Of a DNA stretch of 36,396 bases, positions 8,936 to 14,970 are shown one piece after another (the stretch's first letter is position 1; each line of letters opens with the position of its first letter). The position numbers were made by a program, and so were the translations under genes. The notes beneath the pieces were generated by a model. It was given only the letters and a program-made list of their open reading frames with translations. It did not search any database and was not told where the DNA came from. Source of the DNA: an uncultured Bacteroidales bacterium (lineage in GTDB: Bacteria; Bacteroidota; Bacteroidia; Bacteroidales; UBA4417); the NCBI GenBank assembly GCA_903946925.1, contig CAJAXK010000090.1:1-36396 (forward strand). The letters run 5' to 3'.

Positions 8936-9066
8936 TGGTTATTTGTTATTGGTTATTGGTTGATGGAAAACAGAAAATGGTTAATGGGAAATCCGTTCCC
9001 TTTGACAAGCTCAGGGTAAAAATGGAAAATAGTTATTGAAAATAGTTGGTGGAAAATGGTTAATGA
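8932..9066 (+). repeat. Heptamer tandem array, consensus TTATTGG/TTAATGG/AAAATGG
   Basis: Units run from 8932: TTGATGG, TTATTTG, TTATTGG twice, TTGATGG, AAAACAG, AAAATGG, TTAATGG, then a 31-base interruption holding a different repeat, then AAAATGG (9019), AAAATAG, TTATTGA, a 6-base AAATAG, TTGGTGG, AAAATGG, TTAATGA. The TGA stop of the acyltransferase gene is bases 2-4 of the first unit. In the gap 8936-9255 nothing recognisable follows the array. Confidence 0.88.
8998..9016. repeat. CCCTTTGACAAGCTCAGGG dispersed repeat inside the array
   Basis: This 19-base word has partly palindromic ends (CCCT...AGGG) and differs by one base from a sequence (CCCTTCGACAAGCTCAGGG) that I recall as a very widespread intergenic repeat in bacteria. 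It interrupts the heptamer array near its middle. No target duplication could be defined. Confidence 0.55.
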
Positions 9067-9255
9067 GTTACTGGATAATTAGAAGCAGAAAATGTTCAGA
9101 TTGTAAACAGAATAGAATATAGTAAACTGAACTACAGCGCATTTTAAGTCAAAGATTGAACAAAACACAAAATAAATTGGAATTGGATTTCAGATTTCGC
9201 GAATAATTTAAACTCCAAAAAAAACAAAATCAACAATATCAATACCGCTTACAAC

Positions 9256-10134
9256 ATGCAATTGCTTACGCCAACCCATTTTGCTGATTACGAACTTATT
9301 GATTCGGGCAGTTTCCAGAAGCTTGAACGCTTTGGTAAATATGTGCTTATCCGTCCTGAGCCGCAAGCAATTTGGAACCCTTCTTTGGGTGAAAACGAGT
9401 GGGATAAAATGGCATCGGCAACTTTCAAATTAGAGAAAAACGATACCGAAAAAGGGCGCTGGATACTAAAAAAAGGCATGCCCGAACAGTGGCGCATCAA
9501 CTATTCGCACAAACAAATGAATTTTAACGTGCGGCTTGGTTTAACCTCTTTCAGGCATATAGGCGTTTTCCCGGAACAAGCACCAAACTGGGATTTTATT
9601 TTCGACACCATAACAAGCTCAAAAACATCTTCTTCCAAAATCCTTAACCTTTTCGCATATACTGGGGCTGCTTCCCTTGCTGCTCGTGCTGCGGGTGCAG
9701 AAGTTGTTCACGTTGATTCTGTTAAACCAGTAATTAGTTGGGCGAGGGAAAACATGGAAAGCAGCCAACTCACCGATATACGTTGGGTAGTGGAAGATGC
9801 CTTGAAATTTGTGCAACGCGAAGTCCGGCGCGGGAACACTTATTCCGGAATTATCCTCGATCCCCCTGCTTATGGGAGAGGCGCCGATGGCGAAAAATGG
9901 ATATTAGACGATAACCTGAACGAAATGATTATGCTGTGCAGCAAGTTGCTGTTACCAAAAGATAGCTTCCTGATATTAAATATGTATTCAATAGGATTCT
10001 CGGCCATGGTAGCCAACAACCTGATAAACAGTTATTTCAAGAGAGGTGATAAAAACGATTTTGGCGAGCTTTACCTTGCCGACAAATTTGGTAAAAATCT
10101 TCCACTTGGAACCTATCTGCGTTTCAGCCGTTGA
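9256..10134 (+). CDS. Class I SAM-dependent methyltransferase, RlmI/RlmK-like
   Basis: Predicted cytosolic nucleic-acid methyltransferase of 292 residues. The SAM-binding motif I is LNLFAYTGAASLAARAAGA (about residues 132-150), followed by VVHVDSVKPVISWARENM (motif II), a VVEDALKFV segment (motif III) and ILDPPAYGRG (motif IV, the DPP(A/S)(F/Y) form typical of rRNA m5C or related enzymes). The C-terminal part carries LILNMYSIGFS. It lacks the PUA domain of RlmI, so a tRNA or rRNA target is only an inference. The ATG at 9256 gives a complete N-terminal domain. It converges on the T9SS plug gene, and repeats begin 12 bases after the stop. Confidence 0.88.
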   Translation: MQLLTPTHFADYELIDSGSFQKLERFGKYVLIRPEPQAIWNPSLGENEWDKMASATFKLEKNDTEKGRWILKKGMPEQWRINYSHKQMNFNVRLGLTSFRHIGVFPEQAPNWDFIFDTITSSKTSSSKILNLFAYTGAASLAARAAGAEVVHVDSVKPVISWARENMESSQLTDIRWVVEDALKFVQREVRRGNTYSGIILDPPAYGRGADGEKWILDDNLNEMIMLCSKLLLPKDSFLILNMYSIGFSAMVANNLINSYFKRGDKNDFGELYLADKFGKNLPLGTYLRFSR

Positions 10135-10146
10135 GAGGAAGTGTTT

Positions 10147-10174
10147 GGGTGCCGGATGCCGGGTGCCAAGTGCC
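10147..10174. repeat. Four heptamers, consensus GGGTGCC
   Basis: Units are GGGTGCC, GGATGCC, GGGTGCC, AAGTGCC, starting 12 bases after the methyltransferase stop. They are followed after one base by the octamer array, so two periodicities lie back to back. Confidence 0.75.
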
Positions 10175-10175
10175 C

Positions 10176-10573
10176 TCATTACCACATTATCACATCCCCA
10201 AATTTTGAGTCCACTCCGAAAACTCTAAAAAAAGAAAACCACGGAGACACGGAGGGCACAGAGGCACACAGAGTGTTGTTAATCAGAACTATAAACTTTG
10301 TGAACTTAGCGAAGCGATATCACGAATTCCTTTAAAATAAGCAATTATGAGTAAACTTAGAGATTTAGTGCCTTAGTGGCAAAAAAAGGCCTTTCGGAGT
10401 GGACTCAATTTTCAACTTTTCAAATTAACACATTTTCAAATTATCGCATTAACACATTAGCACATTAACACATTAACACATTATCTCATTCCCACATTTT
10501 CAAATTTTCAAATTATCAAATTAACACATTATCGCATTAACACATAAACACATTAGCACATTAGCACATTAAT
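10176..10573 (-). repeat. Octamer tandem array, consensus ACATTAAC (TTAATGTG on minus strand), split by a MITE
   Basis: The left part is TCATTACC, ACATTATC, ACATCCCC and most of AAATTTTC (10176-10206). The right part continues from 10406 with 21 units of exactly 8 bases, for example AAATTAAC, ACATTTTC, AAATTATC, GCATTAAC, ACATTAGC, to ACATTAAT at 10566-10573. The stop codon of the minus-strand plug gene (10569-10571) is inside the last unit. The 200-base element between the two parts is described separately. Together these fill the 434-base gap 10135-10568. Confidence 0.9.
10207..10406. mobile_element. MITE-like element copy 1 (GAGTCC...GGACTC ends)
   Basis: Ends are 17-base perfect inverted repeats when two flanking bases per side are counted (10205-10221 and 10392-10408, TTGAGTCCACTCCGAAA). 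The six bases AATTTT occur directly on both sides (10201-10206 and 10407-10412), as expected for a target duplication. Removing 10207-10412 restores the octamer AAATTTTC and the phase of the surrounding array. The inside has CCACGGAGACACGGAGG in the left half and, on the opposite strand, GCCACTAAGGCACTAAATC in the right half, so the element is a loose long palindrome. It encodes no transposase; it would need one supplied in trans. Confidence 0.72.
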
Positions 10574-11894
10574 TCTCAAAATTTCCTGTCGCTATCAGTT
10601 CGTCGTACATTTCGCCCCTTGAGCGGTGATAAACCAAAATGGTATAGCTATTCCGGGTTTGCGAATGGTTACCTTCAACCCAAGTTGCATCACCTGTTTT
10701 GGAGTTATTTGGAAGCATCACATACAAATAATTGTAATAACCTTGCTTGAAAAGGATACTTGCTTCATATCCTTTTCGGGGATAATTGTATTGCATTTTA
10801 TTTTCGGGAGTATATTGCCAGCAATTGAAACCACCAGCCACATAGAGGTTTCCTTCAACGATCGGTGCATCGTAGGCAAGAAAAAACTTCACCATGGCAT
10901 ATTCGCCATAGTTCGAAACGGTAGGCTCATCATCGGTTTTGAGCAGGAATTTCCCGTTAATGTCGCCTTCAAAGGAATATTCCTTATAAGTACGCTTTTC
11001 TGTTTCCCAAAGCTTTACATAAAACATGGTGTCATCGAAAGTGATTTCGCGCACTTTTTCCGAAATAAATTTTAGGCTTTTGATATCAAACCGCCTGAAT
11101 TCGTTTACCCCATCAAACTGGTTTGTTCCATTGTCGAACGAATAATCGAATACCCCATTATGGACCATATAAGGTTTAAGGTTAGTAAGAGCATTATCGG
11201 TACGCCAGTTTTGCATTATTACCACTTTTATGTCCTGATAAGGCGAGTCGATTCGGTAACCCGTGGTATTGATGGTAAAATCAACCTCCTGACGGGTTTC
11301 ATAATCTTCAGAAGTCCCAGCCCTGGCAACACTCGCGATTACCGAAACTTTTGGGTCAACAACATAAAATCGGCGGGTAAACGCATTGATTTCATCGCCT
11401 TTTGCATTTATGCTATAAACCCTAACAACATAATTGCCTGATTTTTTAATAGTAAAAAACCTATTTGGAAACTGAAATGAGTAATGTGTGTAGGGCGTTC
11501 GTGTATTAAACGAAGATTCAAATGTTTCGACCTGTCCAACTTCCTGTCCATCAATATATTCATTGGCCCAAATATCGGATTTACCCCAATTTGCAGTGCA
11601 ATGCTGTATTTGATAATAGTATTGGACAAAGCTTCCGCGAAGGTCGTCGAAAGCAGCATAAAAAAGTTCGTCAGAATTTAAAGTTATGATTGGGTCGGCC
11701 AATTCGAAACCCACCCTCGAAAGCTCAACCGACTGGATATAATGCTGATAAACATGGTTATCATTGCGTAGATAGTTGTTAGAATAGAAATCGGAGGAGT
11801 CGGGATTGCTGCTAAATGAAATTCCGTAAGAAAATTTAATAAAAGCAAGAAGCAGCAGGATCATTAATCCTGTCGTATTGATTTTAAGTCTCAT
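10569..11894 (-). CDS. Type IX secretion system plug protein (DUF5103)
   Basis: 441 residues with a Sec signal peptide (hydrophobic run LMILLLLAFIKFSYG). Conserved DUF5103 features include LNSDELFYAAFDDLRG, YYYQIQHCTANW, SYQF-type SFQFPN, and a C-terminal VAGGFNCWQY segment resembling a carbohydrate-binding/AMPK-like beta fold. In Flavobacterium johnsoniae the homologue, called Plug, closes the periplasmic side of the SprA translocon, so this protein should act at the outer membrane with SprA. No other core T9SS gene is adjacent, which is normal because the system is scattered in the genome. A promoter candidate lies just upstream. The stop codon overlaps the last unit of the octamer array. 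Confidence 0.88.
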   Translation of the reverse strand: MRLKINTTGLMILLLLAFIKFSYGISFSSNPDSSDFYSNNYLRNDNHVYQHYIQSVELSRVGFELADPIITLNSDELFYAAFDDLRGSFVQYYYQIQHCTANWGKSDIWANEYIDGQEVGQVETFESSFNTRTPYTHYSFQFPNRFFTIKKSGNYVVRVYSINAKGDEINAFTRRFYVVDPKVSVIASVARAGTSEDYETRQEVDFTINTTGYRIDSPYQDIKVVIMQNWRTDNALTNLKPYMVHNGVFDYSFDNGTNQFDGVNEFRRFDIKSLKFISEKVREITFDDTMFYVKLWETEKRTYKEYSFEGDINGKFLLKTDDEPTVSNYGEYAMVKFFLAYDAPIVEGNLYVAGGFNCWQYTPENKMQYNYPRKGYEASILFKQGYYNYLYVMLPNNSKTGDATWVEGNHSQTRNSYTILVYHRSRGEMYDELIATGNFEN

Positions 11895-11924
11895 CTTGTA
11901 TCAGGCTATAGGATTTTATTTCTG

Positions 11925-11932
11925 CAAATATA
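11925..11932 (-). promoter_or_regulatory. Candidate -7 box of the plug gene
   Basis: The minus strand reads TATATTTG followed by C, an exact TAnnTTTG match 30 bases before the ATG. No good -33 element was seen. Confidence 0.42.
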
Positions 11933-11950
11933 GATTATCCTACTGGCACT

Positions 11951-12149
11951 TTATTTATTTTGGCACATTACGTTCAATAAATGGTGGCTCTTCGGCATAC
12001 CTTTCTTAATTCCAACAAATTCATTTCCGAAAGCCTGAATTCTTTTATCCCCCTTCTTTCATCAAAACACACCGCCTATTTGCACCCGATACTTTGGTTA
12101 GGTAGTGCGGGTTGATAATAATACAACGGCTCATTCGCACAAATTTCTC
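11951..12149 (-). pseudogene. Remnant of a LytTR DNA-binding domain, truncated and frameshifted
   Basis: On the minus strand from 12149 the frame reads EKFVRMSRCIIINPHYLTKV, then SGANRRCVLMKEG, the pattern of the C-terminal half of a LytTR domain (FxRxxRxxIINxxxL). A run of five G then puts the frame into a stop; with four G it continues as DKRIQAFGNEFVGIKKGMPK and ends at TAA 11951-11953. No start codon and no N-terminal half are present: a stop lies a few codons upstream and the next gene ends at 12171. It is probably the 3' remnant of a response regulator, lost by a deletion or by arrival of the neighbouring ATPase gene. The family call rests on a short stretch. Confidence 0.55.
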
Positions 12150-12170
12150 TATAAAAATGACTTAAAACTA

Positions 12171-13379
12171 TTAAAACTCTTTCAACAGGAAATCCCTTAT
12201 ATTCAAATGCATGATCCCTTGATGGTTGCCGGCGGCATACTCATCGAGTGAAACAACATATTTCGGGTGGTTGTCCTCAATCATCAATAAATTGCCAAAC
12301 TCTCGTTCGAATGTTTTAGGTTCCGAAACCGTAAGCGCAACCTGAACATAAATTACCTCAGCACCCTTTGTACCGATAAAATCTATTTCCCGATCCCCGA
12401 TTTTACCCACATAAACAACGAAACCATTGATCGAAAGGTGTTTATAGACCAGGTTTTCTATATATTTGTTCACTTCTGCCGGGTCGTAGGGTTTAAGGGT
12501 ATGCCGCAATCCAAGGTCTTCAAAATAAAATTTGTCGTTTATCTCGAATATCCTGCGCCCAACAATATCGTACCTTTTTACCCTGTGTACAAGGAACGAG
12601 GATTCCAGAAAATAAAGGTAATCGAGGATAGTAGCTGTTGAAACCGTAAGTTGTTGCGATTTAAGGTATTCGCTTATTCGGTTAGCCGACACGAGGCTTC
12701 CCATATTATCGGCTAAAAACACCATAAGGTTTTGCAAAAAGCTATAGTTGCGCACATTAAACCTCTGTACAATATCCTTGTAAAGAATTGTATTTAAAAC
12801 ATTTCGCAAATACTCCTGACGGACAGCATCGCTGTCGTCGAGGTGAATCATAAATGGCATTCCTCCTTGCATCATGTACCGCGTAAACGATACTGAAGTG
12901 TTTTCGAGCTTATAAAAGTTCATAAACTCGGTATAGGATAATGTATGTACTTTAATTTCAACATATCTGCCTGCAAGCAAGGTGGCAAGCTCGCCGGATA
13001 AAAGTTGCGCGTTGCTGCCTGTGCAATAAATATCGTATTCCCCGTCTGCAAGCATTCCCCTCAACGCTTTTTCGAAACCTGTAATTTCCTGTATCTCATC
13101 AATAAAAATATATGATTTTACACCTTCCTTCTTCTTAGACTTTGCATATTCCCAAAGGTCGGTGTGTGTTTTAATCGCATCGTAATCAGGAAGTTCCTTG
13201 TTTACGAAAATTATATTGCCATTTGGGAAATTTTGAATTACATAATCCTGGGTTTGGAGAAGCATATAGCTTTTACCCGAGCGACGTTGCCCTGTGAATA
13301 CTTTAATCAAAGGTTTATCCACAAAAGGTATTACTTTATCAAGGTAAGAAGGTCTTGGAATGTGTCCGGAGGATTTCAT
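12171..13379 (-). CDS. AAA-type ATPase with DUF4143 domain
   Basis: 402 residues. Walker A GQRRSGKS at 30-37 and Walker B YIFIDEIQEI with Asp94-Glu95; arginine-containing sensor region around residues 120-160 (DIYCTGSNAQLLSGELATLLAGRYV). The C-terminal third is DUF4143, a PD-(D/E)XK-like fold, with GDREIDFIG and VIYVQVALTV carrying the expected D and Q/K positions. Members are common, often in multiple divergent copies, in Bacteroidota; their role is unknown, with links to defence or mobile elements suggested. It lies beside a damaged LytTR gene, which is consistent with arrival by transfer. A promoter box and a palindrome are upstream. Confidence 0.9.
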   Translation of the reverse strand: MKSSGHIPRPSYLDKVIPFVDKPLIKVFTGQRRSGKSYMLLQTQDYVIQNFPNGNIIFVNKELPDYDAIKTHTDLWEYAKSKKKEGVKSYIFIDEIQEITGFEKALRGMLADGEYDIYCTGSNAQLLSGELATLLAGRYVEIKVHTLSYTEFMNFYKLENTSVSFTRYMMQGGMPFMIHLDDSDAVRQEYLRNVLNTILYKDIVQRFNVRNYSFLQNLMVFLADNMGSLVSANRISEYLKSQQLTVSTATILDYLYFLESSFLVHRVKRYDIVGRRIFEINDKFYFEDLGLRHTLKPYDPAEVNKYIENLVYKHLSINGFVVYVGKIGDREIDFIGTKGAEVIYVQVALTVSEPKTFEREFGNLLMIEDNHPKYVVSLDEYAAGNHQGIMHLNIRDFLLKEF

Positions 13380-13404
13380 ATTTTTGTCGTGTTAAACAGT
13401 AATG

Positions 13405-13412
13405 CAAAAATA
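13405..13412 (-). promoter_or_regulatory. Candidate -7 box of the AAA/DUF4143 gene
   Basis: The minus strand reads TATTTTTG, matching TAnnTTTG, 25 bases before the ATG. Confidence 0.38.
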
Positions 13413-13459
13413 AGTATATTTATTCATCATACTGGTAATAAAACATCAGAATAACATTT

Positions 13460-13479
13460 ATTTTCATCATAATGAAAAT
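13460..13479. promoter_or_regulatory. 20-base palindrome upstream of the AAA/DUF4143 promoter
   Basis: ATTTTCAT and ATGAAAAT are exact inverted repeats around CATA. The word TTCATCATA occurs here and again at 13422-13430, closer to the promoter. Location just upstream of the -7 box fits a dimeric regulator site, but no regulator is identified and AT-rich DNA gives such palindromes by chance. Confidence 0.25.
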
Positions 13480-13656
13480 AGTAAATTTCCAAATCGAATT
13501 TCAGTGTATAAATACCATAATCAGTTATTGAGCTATTGCCCTTTCAGAAAAAAGAAATCGGATTTACCACACTATAATCCCTGAACCCCTATCTCGGTTG
13601 CAGTTTTTTACTATTTTCGCTTTCCCAAACCCGAAATCCATTTCATTTGCTTTACA

Positions 13657-14676
13657 ATGCTTCCTTCCAAACATAATATTTTTTCTTCCCTGCTAATTTG
13701 TTTTATAATTGCGGCATCGTGCAAACCGCAAAAAGAGCCTTTGCTTATAAAAATCGGTGGTGAAACACAAGGCACTTATTATGCCATAACATATTATAGC
13801 CTTGATAGTTCCAACATTCAACCTGCCATTGATTCTTTGTTGAAAAGGTTCGATTCCACGGCTTCGACCTACAAACCCAATTCGATTATTACACGCTTAA
13901 ATGCCAATGATTCAATGGTAAGGGCCGATGCTATGTTCGAAACCATTTTCAATAAAGCGATGGATGTTTCAGAAAAAACCAATGGTGCTTTTGATGTAAC
14001 GGTTGGCCCGCTTGTGTATGCATGGGGCTTCGGTCTCACAAACCGGTTAAAAATGAACCAGCATATTGTTGACAGCCTTTTACCTTTAGTTGGGTATAAG
14101 AAAGTTAAACTTGAAAACCGGAAATTGCGAAAAACCGATCCACGTATCCGCATTGATTTTAACGCTATTGCACAAGGATATGCTGTTGATGTGGTTGGCG
14201 AATATTTGGAATCTAAAGGAATCAAATCTTACATAATCGATATTGGTGGCGAAGTGTTGGCCAGAGGCGCAAAACCTAATCACGAAAATTGGAGTGTGGC
14301 CATAGAAAAACCTACCCAAAATGCTGATGATGAACGCACTATTCAAGCTGTGGTTATGCTGGAGGAAATGGCAATTTCCACTTCTGGAAGTTATCGGAAA
14401 TTTTATGAAGAAAACGGCATCCGGTATTCCCACACCATCGATCCTGCAAATGGTTATCCTGTAAAACACACATTGTTAAGCGTTTCGGTGCTTGCCAAGG
14501 ATTGCATGACTGCCGATGCATATGCAACCGCATTTATGGTGATGGGAGTAGAAAAAGGCAAAGAGTTTCTGGAAAACCATTCAGATTTGGAAGCATATTT
14601 CATCTACACTTCGCCTAGCGATTCCCTGAAAACTTTTTACACCAAAGGCTTTGAGAAATTGTTGAAGAAGAAATAG
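13657..14676 (+). CDS. apbE: FAD:protein FMN transferase (ApbE), lipoprotein
   Basis: Transfers FMN from FAD onto a Thr/Ser of membrane flavoproteins such as RnfG/D or NqrB/C, on the outer face of the inner membrane. 339 residues. The N-terminus is a lipoprotein signal with Cys22 (IIAASC; Ala at -3 is a less usual choice), so it is probably lipid-anchored. ApbE signatures are GETQGTYYAITY, the FAD-binding region DFNAIAQGYAVDVVGEYL followed by IDIGGEVLARG, HTIDPANGYPV, and DCMTADAYATAFMVMG containing the metal-binding Asp. No Rnf or Nqr gene is nearby. A MITE copy starts about 8 bases after the stop. Confidence 0.95.
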   Translation: MLPSKHNIFSSLLICFIIAASCKPQKEPLLIKIGGETQGTYYAITYYSLDSSNIQPAIDSLLKRFDSTASTYKPNSIITRLNANDSMVRADAMFETIFNKAMDVSEKTNGAFDVTVGPLVYAWGFGLTNRLKMNQHIVDSLLPLVGYKKVKLENRKLRKTDPRIRIDFNAIAQGYAVDVVGEYLESKGIKSYIIDIGGEVLARGAKPNHENWSVAIEKPTQNADDERTIQAVVMLEEMAISTSGSYRKFYEENGIRYSHTIDPANGYPVKHTLLSVSVLAKDCMTADAYATAFMVMGVEKGKEFLENHSDLEAYFIYTSPSDSLKTFYTKGFEKLLKKK

Positions 14677-14684
14677 CTGATATT

Positions 14685-14835
14685 GAGTCCGCTCTGATAA
14701 CCCTAAAAAAGAAAAAGCCACGGAGGCATGGAGGACACAGAGGTACACAGAGTATTGTTAATCAGCACTATAAACTTTGTGAAACTTAGAGATTTAGTGC
14801 CTTTGTGGCGAAAAAAAACTTGTCGGAGTGGACTC
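14685..14835. mobile_element. MITE-like element copy 2
   Basis: Ends GAGTCC and GGACTC match copy 1; the left end reads TTGAGTCCGCTCTGA and the right TCGGAGTGGACTCAA. The inside has the same order as copy 1: CCACGGAGGCATGGAGG, TTGTTAATCAG, ACTATAAACTTTGTG, CTTAGAGATTTAGTGCC. It is about 49 bases shorter because the segment between GTG and AAACTTAGAG is absent. Flanking hexamers GATATT and AATATT agree at five of six bases. It sits directly after the apbE stop and before the hexosaminidase gene. Confidence 0.7.
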
Positions 14836-14970
14836 AATATTAGGGATTATGTATTAATGCGTCTTATGTGAATAAAGTTAGAATTACCTTTACAAACGGC
14901 AGCATTACAATAATAAAAACCGAACCATTCAAAACAACAAAATAATTCATGCCAAATCAATAAAATAACG

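Noticed and set aside
10141-10335. 64-codon plus-strand frame through the repeat and MITE
   Set aside because: It translates repeat DNA (GGGTGCC heptamers and MITE interior) and crosses the insertion border.
10406-10573. CRISPR array
   Set aside because: The repeats are 8 bases with no spacers between them, and no cas gene is in the window; this is a simple tandem array.
12150-12165. Upstream extension VIFIE of the LytTR remnant
   Set aside because: It resembles the N-terminal LytTR strand, but only five codons are open before a stop, so it may be chance.
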